NCBI GenBank assembly: GCA_043820985.1
Contig: JBDRDH010000063.1
Span: 1-64,000, forward strand
DNA: 64,000 nt
Direction of reading: 5' to 3'
Source of the DNA: JAAYXS01 sp043820985
GTDB taxonomy: Bacteria; Planctomycetota; Phycisphaerae; UBA1845; Fen-1342
Part shown: piece by piece, positions 19,757-28,970 of the stretch
Layout: each line of letters opens with the position of its first letter
Position numbering within the stretch: the first letter of the stretch is position 1
Position numbers and translations under genes: made by a program
The notes under the pieces: generated by a model
What the model was told of the DNA's origin: nothing
The model's input: the letters and a program-made list of their open reading frames with translations, nothing else
Database searches by the model: none

Positions 19757-21376
19757 GTGGCCGTGCCAGTGAAAAACCGCCCTTGCGTAGTGATTATTCG
19801 TGACGGTTGGGGACATAATCCCGATCCACGGTGGGACCATGCCAACACGATCAAGGTGGCCAAGCCCCCCGTGGCCGCGATGTTGTGGGCAAAATGGCCA
19901 TCCACCTTGATCGCCACCAGCGGGCTGGACGTCGGACTGCCCCAGGAGACGATGGGCAACAGTGAGGTCGGTCACCAGAATATCGGCGCCGGCCGCATCG
20001 TGGACCAGGAATCCGTCCGCATCACCAAAACGGTCGCGGACGGCTCTTTCTTCCAGAACGCCGAACTGGTGGCCGCCGTCGAGACTTGCCTGGCACGCGA
20101 CTCCCGCCTGCACTTGATGGGCCTGGCCAGCGACATCGGGGTACACGCCCTGCTGGAGCACCTGTACGCCTGCGTCCGGCTGGCCGCGCAGCGCGGGCTC
20201 AAGCGGATCTACGTGCACTGCTTCACCGACGGGCGCGATTCGCCCCCGACCAGCGGCATCGACTACGTGCGCCAGATCGAAGCCGAATTACACCGCATCG
20301 GCGTCGGGCAGATCGCCTCCGTCTGCGGGCGTTACTGGGCCATGGATCGCGATAACCGCTGGGACCGCGTCGAACGCGCCTATCGCATGCTGACCCGCGG
20401 CGACGCCGAAGCCGCCCCCAGCGCCGCCGAGGCCCTGCAGCGCTATTACGACAATCCGACCAGTTCCAGTATGCAGGGTGATGAGTTCGTCACGCCCACC
20501 GTGATCAGCGAGGACGGCCGCACGCCGGAGGCGACGGTCCGCGATGGTGATGCGATTATCTTCTACAACTTCCGCGGCGATCGCCCGCGCGAACTAACCA
20601 AGGCTTTCACGCTTGACACCTTCCCGTTCCGCGCCGTGGACAAAAGCGGCGCCGAGCGCGAGCTGGGGTTTGAACGTCAAGAGAAGCTCGACCTGTTCTT
20701 TGTCACCCTGACCGCCTACGAGCAGAGCCTGCCCGTCAAGGTCGCTTTTCCCAAGCCACCTAAAATGACGAACATCGCCGGCGAATATCTGAGCAAGCTC
20801 GGATTGCGGCAGTTCCGTTGCGCCGAGACCGAAAAGTATCCGCATGTCACGTTTTTCTTCAATGATTACCGCGAAGAGCCCTTCCCGGGCGAAGAGCATC
20901 AGCTCGTCGCCTCACCGCAGGTCAACACCTATGACGAGCAGCCGGAAATGTCGGCCCCACAGGTTACCGAGCTGATGCTGGCCCGTCTGGCGACCGGCAT
21001 AGATGACTTTGTCGTATTGAATTACGCCAATCCCGACATGGTTGGGCATACTGGTATGATGAAAGCCACCGTCAAGGCCTGCCACGCCGTGGACGAAGGC
21101 GTCGGGCGCGTGCTCGAGGCCATCCGGCAAGCCGGCGGCTGCGCCATCATCACCGCCGATCATGGCAATTTCGAACTGATGATCGATCCCGAAACCGGCG
21201 GCCCGCACACCGCCCACACAACCTTCCCGGTACCACTGCACATATATGGCGATGCCTTCAAGGGCGTGTCACTCAGAGAGGGCGGGCGCCTGGCGGACAT
21301 TCTGCCCACGGCTCTGACCATGCTGGGCCTTGAGATTCCGGAGGAAATGACCGGCCGATCGTTGATCGTGGAGTAG
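19757..21376 (+). CDS. gpmI: 2,3-bisphosphoglycerate-independent phosphoglycerate mutase
   Basis: This is a 539-aa metalloenzyme of glycolysis and gluconeogenesis interconverting 3- and 2-phosphoglycerate. It has IIRDGWG at the first metal site, GNSEVGHQNIGAGR with the phosphorylated Ser at about residue 69, HCFTDGRDSPP, GRYWAMDRDNRW, FRGDRPRE, and late metal ligands NPDMVGHTG and TADHGNFE. The GTG start has AAGGAGA 6 bases upstream; a longer frame opens 18 codons earlier but has no such site. The length is typical (about 510-550 aa). It stands alone upstream of a ROK sugar kinase. Confidence 0.97.
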   Translation: MAVPVKNRPCVVIIRDGWGHNPDPRWDHANTIKVAKPPVAAMLWAKWPSTLIATSGLDVGLPQETMGNSEVGHQNIGAGRIVDQESVRITKTVADGSFFQNAELVAAVETCLARDSRLHLMGLASDIGVHALLEHLYACVRLAAQRGLKRIYVHCFTDGRDSPPTSGIDYVRQIEAELHRIGVGQIASVCGRYWAMDRDNRWDRVERAYRMLTRGDAEAAPSAAEALQRYYDNPTSSSMQGDEFVTPTVISEDGRTPEATVRDGDAIIFYNFRGDRPRELTKAFTLDTFPFRAVDKSGAERELGFERQEKLDLFFVTLTAYEQSLPVKVAFPKPPKMTNIAGEYLSKLGLRQFRCAETEKYPHVTFFFNDYREEPFPGEEHQLVASPQVNTYDEQPEMSAPQVTELMLARLATGIDDFVVLNYANPDMVGHTGMMKATVKACHAVDEGVGRVLEAIRQAGGCAIITADHGNFELMIDPETGGPHTAHTTFPVPLHIYGDAFKGVSLREGGRLADILPTALTMLGLEIPEEMTGRSLIVE

Positions 21377-21414
21377 CCGGCCGCGACGTCGGTGCGCAGG
21401 ATTCTTGATTAGTG

Positions 21415-21485
21415 AGCCCCGGGCTTCAGCCCGCGCGGCGCCGCGCGGTTGGAGGTGAAACCGCGTTCGGTTCAGCGGGCTGACA
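21415..21485. repeat. Palindromic intergenic element
   Basis: The gap between gpmI and the ROK kinase holds a perfect 18-bp GC palindrome at 21431-21448. AGCCCGC (21429-21435) and GCGGGCT (21476-21482) could enclose it as a larger hairpin. The motif GGGCTTCAGCCCGCG resembles dispersed repeats seen in planctomycete genomes. Confidence 0.55.
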
Positions 21486-21503
21486 CGTGGTGGAACGAAC
21501 ACC

Positions 21504-22463
21504 ATGGAACCATTCATTCTGGGCCTGGATATCGGCGGCACCAAGACGGCGGTCGTGCTGGGTGATCGTAGTGGCCAGATCCACCAGCGTGCGGAGTTCG
21601 CCACATGCACCGAACGCGGCTTCGAAGCCACCTTCGCCGAATTGTGCAATTGCGCCGAACTCCTGCGGGCTACCGCCGCCACGGACGGGCGGTCGGCGGG
21701 AGTGATATCCGTGTCCATCGGCGGCCCGCTGGCAATCGACACCGGCGTGATTCACTCGCCGCCTAATCTACCCGGTTGGGATGAGATCCCACTCAAAACA
21801 CTGCTCGAACAGCGCTTTGAACTGCCGGTCTATATCGAGCACGACGGTAACGCGGGTGCTCTGGCTGAATGGTACTTCGGCGCCGCGCGTGGCACGCAAC
21901 ACGCGATCTTCCTGACCATGGGCACCGGCTTTGGCGGCGGGTTGATTCTCAACGGCGAATTGCACCGCGGAGCCTGCGACCTGGCCGGTGAAGTGGGACA
22001 CCTGCGCATCGCCGACTCCGGCCCCATGGCTTTCGGTAAGGCCGGCTCCTGGGAAGGGCTGTGTGGCGGGGCCGGCATCGCTCACCTGGCCGCCGAGCGT
22101 TATCCACAACGCTGGCAGGCCGCCGATACCACCACCCGCCAGATAGCCGAACTGGCCCAGGCTGGAGATGCTGATGCCCTGGCGGTGCTCGCGGAAGTTT
22201 CCGAACATCTCGGTCGCGGCCTGGCCATTCTGCTGGATGTGCTGAATCCGGAAGTGATCGTCATCGGCTCACTGGCCGTGCGGCTGGGTGAACTGCTGCT
22301 CGAGCCGGCCCGGGCAGTTGTCCAGCGCGAAGCCTTACCTGGCGCGGTAGCGGCCTGTCGGATAGTGCCGGCTGAACTAGGCGATCGCCTGGGCGACGTG
22401 GCAGCGCTATGCGCCGCGATCCGGGCTCTGGGCGGTCCGGTTACCGAGATAAGCCCCCGCTGA
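21504..22463 (+). CDS. ROK-family sugar kinase (glucokinase-like), zinc motif lost
   Basis: This is a 319-aa ASKHA-fold kinase. LGLDIGGTKTAVVLGD is the phosphate-1 loop, IEHDGNAGALAEW carries the catalytic Asp, LTMGTGFGGGLI is the phosphate-2 region, and EVGHLRIA keeps the ROK His. The typical CxCGxxGCxE zinc cluster after this His is absent: the segment reads GPMAFGKAGSWEGLCGGAG. A glucokinase-type role feeding glycolysis fits its position after gpmI, but the true substrate (glucose, N-acetylglucosamine or other) cannot be assigned. Confidence 0.87.
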   Translation: MEPFILGLDIGGTKTAVVLGDRSGQIHQRAEFATCTERGFEATFAELCNCAELLRATAATDGRSAGVISVSIGGPLAIDTGVIHSPPNLPGWDEIPLKTLLEQRFELPVYIEHDGNAGALAEWYFGAARGTQHAIFLTMGTGFGGGLILNGELHRGACDLAGEVGHLRIADSGPMAFGKAGSWEGLCGGAGIAHLAAERYPQRWQAADTTTRQIAELAQAGDADALAVLAEVSEHLGRGLAILLDVLNPEVIVIGSLAVRLGELLLEPARAVVQREALPGAVAACRIVPAELGDRLGDVAALCAAIRALGGPVTEISPR

Positions 22464-22519
22464 ACAAATCCCGTCAGTGTGATTAACACGAGTAATCACG
22501 ATCCGTGGGTATAACACTA

Positions 22520-23707
22520 CTAGCGCACCATATCGATGGCGGTCTTGAAGCCCGGCAGGGCGCGCTTAATCGTCTGGCGATCGACACAGAAGGCCAGCCG
22601 CATATATCCCGGACGACCAAAACCGCGTCCCGGCACTCCGAGGATCTTCTGCTGCACCAATACCTCCACAAACTCCGCGTCATCGGGTATCGGTGTCTGG
22701 GGAAACGCGTACAGCGCCCCACGCGGCACTTGCAGGTCATAGCCATACTCACGCAACGCATTGCACATCAGGTCGCGGTTTTCGCGATAATAATCGACAT
22801 CGCACAACGCACTGGCACAACGCGCCACTACGCGCTGCATGAATGCCGCCGCGTTCACGAAGCCCAGCGTCCGATTCAGCATCGCCAAGGCCCCAAGCAG
22901 CATCTCTCGCTCGGGTACCGTCCGCGGCACCGCCAGGTACCCCGCCCGCTCGCCGGCAATGCTCAGATCCTTCGAGTAACTGGAGACAATCAACGTGCGG
23001 TGATAATGCCGTGCCGGCGTCGGGCACCAGTCCAGGTCATAGATGATCCGCCGGTAGGGATCATCCGTCACGATGTAAATGGGATGATCCGGATTGTCGT
23101 GACGTGCCAGCATCTCGGCCAGCGCGCGGCATTTCTCCTCGGTGTAGACCGCTCCGGAAGGATTATTCGGCGAATTGATCAGGATGGCCCGCGTCCGCGG
23201 CGTGATGGCCGCCTCGATCGCCGCGATGTCCGGCTGAAAGTCATCGTCCGTCTGCAACAGCACCATCTGGCTGTTGGCCTGCTCGATATAGAAACGGTAT
23301 TCCGGGAAGAATGGGGCCAGCAAGATGACTTCATCGCCCGGATTGCAGATGGCGCGCATGACGACGTTCATGCCTCCCGCCGCGCCACTGGTCATGATGA
23401 TGTCGGCCGCCTCGAACTCCAGCCGATATTCCTTGGATATAAATGCCGCCACCGCCGCCCGCGCCTCGTCAAACCCAACATTAGGCATGTAACGGTGTAG
23501 TGCCGGCTGACGCTCGCGGGCGACCGCCTGAAGCGCTTCAAAAAAAGCCTCCGGCGGTACGCCATTCGGATTACCCAGGGAGAAGTCCTGGACATTCTCC
23601 ACGCCGAACTCGGCTTTCATCCGCCACCCCTTCTCAAACATCTCGCGGATCCAGGAAGCGGCTTTCATATTCGTGGCGACTTTTTCAGCAATCGGCAATT
23701 GAGACAC
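22520..23707 (-). CDS. PLP-dependent class I/II aminotransferase
   Basis: This is a 395-aa fold-type I enzyme. Visible motifs are FSLGNPNGVPP near the N-terminus, TSGAAGGMNVV for cofactor phosphate binding, NSPNNPSGAVY, TDDPYRRIIY, SYSKDLSIAGERAGY with the Schiff-base Lys, and a C-terminal GYMRLAFC carrying the carboxylate-binding Arg. A GTG at 23707 has GAGAGG about 6 bases upstream; a TTG two codons earlier sits too close to that site. Family members transfer the amino group of Asp, aromatic or branched amino acids; the specificity is undetermined. Confidence 0.92.
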   Translation of the reverse strand: MSQLPIAEKVATNMKAASWIREMFEKGWRMKAEFGVENVQDFSLGNPNGVPPEAFFEALQAVARERQPALHRYMPNVGFDEARAAVAAFISKEYRLEFEAADIIMTSGAAGGMNVVMRAICNPGDEVILLAPFFPEYRFYIEQANSQMVLLQTDDDFQPDIAAIEAAITPRTRAILINSPNNPSGAVYTEEKCRALAEMLARHDNPDHPIYIVTDDPYRRIIYDLDWCPTPARHYHRTLIVSSYSKDLSIAGERAGYLAVPRTVPEREMLLGALAMLNRTLGFVNAAAFMQRVVARCASALCDVDYYRENRDLMCNALREYGYDLQVPRGALYAFPQTPIPDDAEFVEVLVQQKILGVPGRGFGRPGYMRLAFCVDRQTIKRALPGFKTAIDMVR

Positions 23708-23887
23708 AGTCAACCTCTCTGGATTTGGTGGCTGTCAATGTATATGCCGATTAGCTTACTACCATGCGTGCGCGGATTCCAGCCGGCAGATGAATGCCGG
23801 CATGTGCATATCATCGCTATGGACAGGCTATTGAGAGGTAGATACCGGCGACCGCCCCCGACTACCCAGTCAGACGGTCAGGATGCA

Positions 23888-24460
23888 TTACTCGTCCGGA
23901 GTTTCCAGGACCGCGTAATCTATACGAAAACCACCGGTGGCATCTGGATCCTGGACGAATGTGAAAATGACCTGGTCACCGCAATTGTAGTCCACCGCCA
24001 GCAGGCGCTCAGTGCCCAGGGCGGTGCCAACCGTGGCCGCGGCCGCCAAATCCGAATCGGCTGGAGCATCAGAGAAATTAACGACCACGTTAAATGCATC
24101 GGCATCAAAAGTGGAGGATAAGTTCACTTCGTGGTAGACGGCGCGGTCGTAAAAATCCTGCGTGCCAATCGCGAAATTACGCGCGCAGCTAATTGCGGTG
24201 GGCCCCGCTGTGTCGTGAGCCTCCAGTCTTCTCTGACGAAACTCAAGCGGCCCCGGTGGATTCCGATCCATGGCATCCCACGAGCCATACGAGAATGACG
24301 CCCGGTACGCCGTATCATTGATGAAGATCACCGTGAACTGCCCGGCTCGTTCGGCTATCAAGTTGAGGAAGAAATCTGGCGAGCAACCGGATTGGGCGGC
24401 AAGCGCCAGAACGCAAATCCCAGCCAGGGCCAGCCCGACCATTACATTTCCGAGTTTCAT
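23888..24460 (-). CDS. Putative lipoprotein of unknown function
   Basis: The 190-aa protein has a lipoprotein-type signal (VGLALAGICVLALAAQSGC), with the Cys near residue 26 as likely lipidation site. The mature part is beta-rich (FTVIFINDTAYRASFSYGSW) and contains pairs of Cys. The ATG at 24460 follows a GGAAGG site; a TTG one codon earlier is also possible. No known domain was recognised. It is transcribed away from the secreted protein at 24744, with a 283-bp gap between them in which I see no further gene. Confidence 0.7.
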   Translation of the reverse strand: MKLGNVMVGLALAGICVLALAAQSGCSPDFFLNLIAERAGQFTVIFINDTAYRASFSYGSWDAMDRNPPGPLEFRQRRLEAHDTAGPTAISCARNFAIGTQDFYDRAVYHEVNLSSTFDADAFNVVVNFSDAPADSDLAAAATVGTALGTERLLAVDYNCGDQVIFTFVQDPDATGGFRIDYAVLETPDE

Positions 24461-24743
24461 CAAGCTACACCTTCCGAGGCGGCTGGTATGAGATCAAGCG
24501 CGGCACAGGATCCCGTCGGTCCGCATACCACCATCTTATCGGCACTACGGTCTCGGAGAATCTTAGCCTTACCCACCTGACCTGCCAATCATTCCGCTAG
24601 CTGGCTTGACGGCCCCGCCGGGCCACGAATAATGCCTATGGGTCTCGCCGGTTGGGACTTTATTGCCGGCCAAAGCAGTGCCGATAAACTGAGCGGCGGA
24701 CCCTCCCTGGAGACCGGTTCATTCTCTGTATGAGGTACTGACC

Positions 24744-26234
24744 ATGCGTTTCGGCGTACTGATGGTACTGGCACTCAGTTGTCTTGCGGCAGATACAACC
24801 TGCCTACCTATCCTACAGGATCAGATTACTATCCCTGCACCGATTGAGTTCGGCGTCTCAATCCAGACGCCCACCAGGGACAGTACCGTACACCAGGGGG
24901 CCGTCATAGACATCAGTTGGACAGCCTACAACACTTCGGGGAGCAACGCCCTGGCGCGGCTGTATGTTGAGTCCAGAACAGATCTTACGCAAACCGTGCT
25001 GGTCTCGAACCTGAATGTGGGCAACACCACCATCACACCAATCACACCTTGGGACACGACGGATTTCGGACCAGGTGTGTATGTTATCTACGCCGAACTG
25101 GGTTCCTCAGCCGGCACTACCCAAACCACGGCGGCTGGCCGGATCACGATCGACGCGGCCCCGACGCTAGAATTTACTCAACCTACTGAAGACGCTGAGT
25201 TTACATCCGCAGATGGCATAACTATCGGTTGGACTGCGCAAGATCCCGAAGGGACCGGGCAAGCCCTGTTCGGGCTGGATCTTGATCTTAACCACTTCAA
25301 TGGGGATGAGCTTTTCATTCACGAAGCCAATATTCCGGCCGAGGAATCCGACGGAACCTTTGATTGGGACGGGACCGATCTGTCTGGAAACTCTGTGGAG
25401 CCCGGCACTTACTACCTTTTTGCGCTCCTGGATGACAATCTGAATCTCGAGCAAGCCGTTACTGCCGACGCCCGAATCATCATACCCGAGCCGGAAGAAG
25501 AGGAAGAGGAGGAAGAAGACGATCCAATCACCCTGGGGATAGTCGAGCCCTCTGAAGATGTGGATTTCCTCGATGCCGATGATGAATTGAGCATTGAATA
25601 CAGCGTTAACAAGTTCGAGGACGTGCTGATTGACCTGAAAGTCGATACCGATGACAACCACGCCAATGGCAACGAACGAACCATCCTATCCCAAGTACTG
25701 GTTGCCGGCGGCACGGAAACGGATACCTGGGATTGGGAGGGTGCTTTCGTCGATGGAGACGCGGAAGACGCGCCTGATGGGATTTATCGCCTGTTTATCG
25801 CCGCCAACACCGGCGGCGCCGGCCCGGAGGTGGCTGAGGCAGAGGGCTTAATCTACCGGCGAGCCACCGAAAATACGCCGCTGATCGCTCTACTTGAGCC
25901 CACCAGTGTCACCACCGGGGTGCCGGGCGGATTCATCAAGATTAGATGGCGGGACGACGACCCCACCGATGAGGCCACCATCACTCTGGCTATCGATGAC
26001 GATCCCAATCCAGCCGAGAGTGAGGATGGCAGTGAAGAGGGTGATATAGCCGAAATTGTTATCCTCACCGGACGGGAGGCCGCCGGCCAGGGTGACGTTC
26101 AGGACAGCTATCTGTGGCAGGTCCCAGGGACGCTGGAACCCGGAACGTACTACATTTTCGCGTACATCGGTGACGATGAGCAATCTTCGGTCGCCCCGGC
26201 ACCGTTCATAATCTCCGACCCGGCTAATCCGTAA
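24744..26234 (+). CDS. Secreted Ig-like repeat protein, probable lipoprotein
   Basis: The 496-aa protein has a short signal (MRFGVLMVLALSCLAAD) containing possible lipobox Cys residues. Four similar beta-sandwich units follow, each opening with a phrase like IQTPTRDSTVHQGAVIDISW or LEFTQPTEDAEFTSADGITI and ending in EPGTYYLFA or EPGTYYIFAYIGDD. A run of Glu (EPEEEEEEEEDD) splits units 2 and 3. The Asp-rich loops (DLDLNHFNGDE, DTDDNHANGNE) suggest calcium binding. The function is unknown; an extracellular structural or adhesive role is likely. Confidence 0.75.
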   Translation: MRFGVLMVLALSCLAADTTCLPILQDQITIPAPIEFGVSIQTPTRDSTVHQGAVIDISWTAYNTSGSNALARLYVESRTDLTQTVLVSNLNVGNTTITPITPWDTTDFGPGVYVIYAELGSSAGTTQTTAAGRITIDAAPTLEFTQPTEDAEFTSADGITIGWTAQDPEGTGQALFGLDLDLNHFNGDELFIHEANIPAEESDGTFDWDGTDLSGNSVEPGTYYLFALLDDNLNLEQAVTADARIIIPEPEEEEEEEEDDPITLGIVEPSEDVDFLDADDELSIEYSVNKFEDVLIDLKVDTDDNHANGNERTILSQVLVAGGTETDTWDWEGAFVDGDAEDAPDGIYRLFIAANTGGAGPEVAEAEGLIYRRATENTPLIALLEPTSVTTGVPGGFIKIRWRDDDPTDEATITLAIDDDPNPAESEDGSEEGDIAEIVILTGREAAGQGDVQDSYLWQVPGTLEPGTYYIFAYIGDDEQSSVAPAPFIISDPANP

Positions 26235-26288
26235 CAGTGCCCCACTGCTCTTACCGTGAAAAATCGCCAGGGGGTTTGACAAACTTAT

Positions 26289-26317
26289 TTGTTCACGGCA
26301 CAATACCGATGTATAAT
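26289..26317 (+). promoter_or_regulatory. Possible promoter for feoAB
   Basis: A perfect TATAAT lies at 26312-26317 in an AT-rich patch that stands out from the GC-rich surroundings, 60 bases before feoA. The hexamer 17 bases upstream (TTGTTC, 26289-26294) is a weak -35. A better TTGACA at 26276 is too far away at 30 bases. I did not find a clear Fur box. Confidence 0.4.
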
Positions 26318-26376
26318 ATATAAAATTAGCGTCAGCTTGCTGTCGTTACGGTTGATAGTGCACCGGAGAGATTGAA

Positions 26377-26601
26377 ATGTCGTTGGCACAGGTGCCGCTG
26401 GAGCAGGTCGTGCGGGTCGTTGGCATTCGACCGGGCGGTCAAATGGGCTATCGTCTGATGGAAATGGGCCTGATCGAGGGGGCCCATGTGCAGGTTCTCA
26501 GACGTGCCCCCCTGGGTGATCCGTTGCACGTGCGGCTAGGCGACTATGAGCTTTCCCTGCGATCCAACGAGGCTGAACTGATCGACGTGGCGCTGGATTG
26601 A
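26377..26601 (+). CDS. feoA: Ferrous iron transport protein A
   Basis: This is a 74-aa SH3-like FeoA protein with MSLAQVPLEQVVRVVGI and the conserved GQMGYRLMEMGLIEGAHVQV and GDPLHVRLGDYELSLR segments. It is cytoplasmic and supports FeoB-mediated Fe(II) uptake. A GGAGAG site precedes the ATG. It is followed within 85 bases by feoB in the same direction, the standard operon order. Confidence 0.95.
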   Translation: MSLAQVPLEQVVRVVGIRPGGQMGYRLMEMGLIEGAHVQVLRRAPLGDPLHVRLGDYELSLRSNEAELIDVALD

Positions 26602-26685
26602 ACGCGATTGTCGGTCTTCCGCTTTTCCGCATAGCGACAGTTCTCACGACCCCCGGCATGATCTGCATTGTGGGAGTCTCCTTCC

Positions 26686-28884
26686 TTGTCAGCGGACGCA
26701 TACCAGGCTTCATCTGAAATAACACCGCGAGATGCTGGCCGGCCGGCCCATGCGGCCACCAGAGCAATCGTGGGCCTGATCGGCAATCCCAATACCGGCA
26801 AGACGACTGTCTTCAATGCCCTGACCGGCTATCGCCGCAAGGTTGCCAACTATCCCGGAGTCACGGTGGACGTTGGACGGGGACTTATTCGCGGAGCGCG
26901 TCGCGAACTCGAATTACTGGATCTGCCGGGTACTTACAGCCTGGCCGCCGTCTCTCCTGATGAAATGCTGGTGTCCAACACCCTCTTCGGGCGGGGCAAG
27001 CTGAACGATCGTCCCGACGTGATCCTGGCGATCGTCGATGCCACCAATATCCAACGCAATCTCTACCTTGTCAGCCAGCTTCTCGACCTGGGAATACCCA
27101 TTGTCCTGGCACTCAACATGGTGGATGTAGCTCGGAATCGCGGCATCGAGATTGACGTGGAAGTACTGTCCTCACGACTGAAGCTACCAGTCATCCCGGT
27201 AGTGGCGACGCAACCAGGGACCGTGCGACCCTTGGTAGCCGCCCTGGAGCAAGCCCTGAGTTCACCCGCTGCCACTGAGCGTGCTTCACTGTCCGCGGAG
27301 TTGACGGTCGAAGCCCAGAAGCTGGCAGATGAGTCTGGCGGGAATTGCTCCTTCGCGGAAGCGCTGCGTGTCTTGCTAGCTCCTGAATGCTGTGATAATT
27401 GGCCAGTTCTCGAAGGTGACAACGGTGCTTTACGACTACAGCAAGCCCGCGAACGCCTCGCGACAGTGAGGGTGGACACCGCTACAGAGGTGCGGGCACG
27501 CTATGTATGGGTCCAGCGTATTCTCGACGGCGTGATCTCCCGGGCAGAACTCCCGGTGAAAACCTGGTCTGACCGGCTTGACCGCATGTTAACACACCGG
27601 ATTGGGGGTGCTGCTGCCCTGTTGATAGTGCTATTTCTCGTGTTCCAGGTGTTGTTCTCCTGGGCAGGGCCGCTGATGGAGTCGATTGAAGCGACGTTTG
27701 GGGCGCTGGGATCAGTCGCCGATGGTTTTCTCCCTGCCGGTGTTGTACGCAGCTTAATAGTGGATGGTGTCATTGGTGGTGTCGGTGGCGTATTGGTGTT
27801 TTTACCACAGATCATGCTGCTCTTTGCTTTCATCGCCATTCTGGAAGACTGCGGCTATATGGCCCGGGCGGCGTTCATGGTCGATCGGATCATGCGCACC
27901 GTGGGACTCAGTGGACGCGCCTTTATACCCCTGCTCTCAGCCTTCGCCTGTACCGTGCCGGCGATCATGGGAACCCGGGTGATCTCTGATCGTCGCGAGC
28001 GCTACATCACTATTATGATCGCGCCATTTATGAGTTGTTCGGCGCGCCTGCCGGTCTATGTACTCTTAATCTCCGCGTTCGTGCCTGCCACGGCCTACCT
28101 GGGGGGCTGGCTCGGCCTGCAAGGACTGGTGATGCTGGGCATGTACCTGCTGGGTGTGGTGATCGCTATTCCCGTAGCCTGGCTCCTGCGACATACGGCC
28201 TTTGCCGGCCCCGGCACCAGCTTCATGCTGGAGCTACCCGGCTACAAACGGCCACGTCTACGGGCGATCTGGCAGCGGACATACTTCGGCGGGCGCAGCT
28301 TTGTCATCCGCGCCGGTACGGCCATTCTGCTGGTCAACTTGATCGTCTGGGCTCTGGGCTATTTCCCGCGGAGCCAGCAGACCCGACAAACTATCGAGCA
28401 TCAGGCTCAAGCGGAGCAATGGGATGCACACCGCCAGGCGGCGGAACTGGAAGGCGCCTACCTGCGTGATAGTTACCTGGGACGGATGGGACGGGCAATT
28501 GAGCCGGCCATCGCACCCATTGGCTGGGATTGGCGCGTCGGCGTGGCCGTTATCGCTTCCTTCCCCGCCCGCGAGGTCGTCGTGGCAACTCTTGGAACCA
28601 TCTCGAACCTTGGTTCAGGCCAAGATGAGCAGTCCGTGTCATTGCAAACCGCCCTCCAGCAGATGCGCTGGGAGGGCAGTTCTCGGCCGGTATTTACATT
28701 ACCGGTAGCACTCTCGGTGATGGTGTTCTTCGCGTTATGCGCCCAATGCTCGGCGACATTGATAACGATGGGCCGGGAGATGCATTCTTGGTTCTGGCCA
28801 ATCCTCTCCTTCGTCAGCATGACATTACTGGCTTATCTGGCGGCCTGGGGCACCGCGGCCGCCGCTTCCGCCCTGCTGTACTAA
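26686..28884 (+). CDS. feoB: Ferrous iron transporter B
   Basis: The protein has an N-terminal G domain with GNPNTGKTTVFNAL, LDLPGTYSL and LNMVD, a helical GDI-like spacer, and a large membrane part with Gate motifs (ACTVPAIMGTRVI and CSARLPVYVLLI) carrying the conserved Cys residues. At about 732 aa it matches typical FeoB (700-770). The start is uncertain: the TTG at 26686 has GGGAG about 10 bases upstream, while another TTG at 26668 lacks a site. It imports Fe(II) across the inner membrane. No FeoC-like gene follows; an intergenic repeat comes next. Confidence 0.93.
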   Translation: MSADAYQASSEITPRDAGRPAHAATRAIVGLIGNPNTGKTTVFNALTGYRRKVANYPGVTVDVGRGLIRGARRELELLDLPGTYSLAAVSPDEMLVSNTLFGRGKLNDRPDVILAIVDATNIQRNLYLVSQLLDLGIPIVLALNMVDVARNRGIEIDVEVLSSRLKLPVIPVVATQPGTVRPLVAALEQALSSPAATERASLSAELTVEAQKLADESGGNCSFAEALRVLLAPECCDNWPVLEGDNGALRLQQARERLATVRVDTATEVRARYVWVQRILDGVISRAELPVKTWSDRLDRMLTHRIGGAAALLIVLFLVFQVLFSWAGPLMESIEATFGALGSVADGFLPAGVVRSLIVDGVIGGVGGVLVFLPQIMLLFAFIAILEDCGYMARAAFMVDRIMRTVGLSGRAFIPLLSAFACTVPAIMGTRVISDRRERYITIMIAPFMSCSARLPVYVLLISAFVPATAYLGGWLGLQGLVMLGMYLLGVVIAIPVAWLLRHTAFAGPGTSFMLELPGYKRPRLRAIWQRTYFGGRSFVIRAGTAILLVNLIVWALGYFPRSQQTRQTIEHQAQAEQWDAHRQAAELEGAYLRDSYLGRMGRAIEPAIAPIGWDWRVGVAVIASFPAREVVVATLGTISNLGSGQDEQSVSLQTALQQMRWEGSSRPVFTLPVALSVMVFFALCAQCSATLITMGREMHSWFWPILSFVSMTLLAYLAAWGTAAAASALLY

Positions 28885-28940
28885 AGCGGTTTCAGAAATG
28901 ATCCGGCGTCCAGGGCGGGCGAGGCGCCTACCGAGCCGCG
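28883..28940 (+). repeat. Dispersed intergenic element, copy 1 (incomplete)
   Basis: The sequence from AAAGCGGTTTCAG through GAGCCGCG matches the left half of the element at 44727-44842 with only a few differences. The right terminal repeat of that copy is not present here. Confidence 0.65.
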
Positions 28941-28970
28941 GGCCGCTACAGGACCCTCCGCGCCAGATTG

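Noticed and set aside
22505..23500. 331-codon plus-strand frame opposite the aminotransferase
   Set aside because: The minus strand encodes a complete PLP enzyme with all motifs; the plus frame is a shadow.
26276..26281. TTGACA as -35 box for feoAB
   Set aside because: It lies 30 bases from the TATAAT, too far for a sigma-70 promoter.
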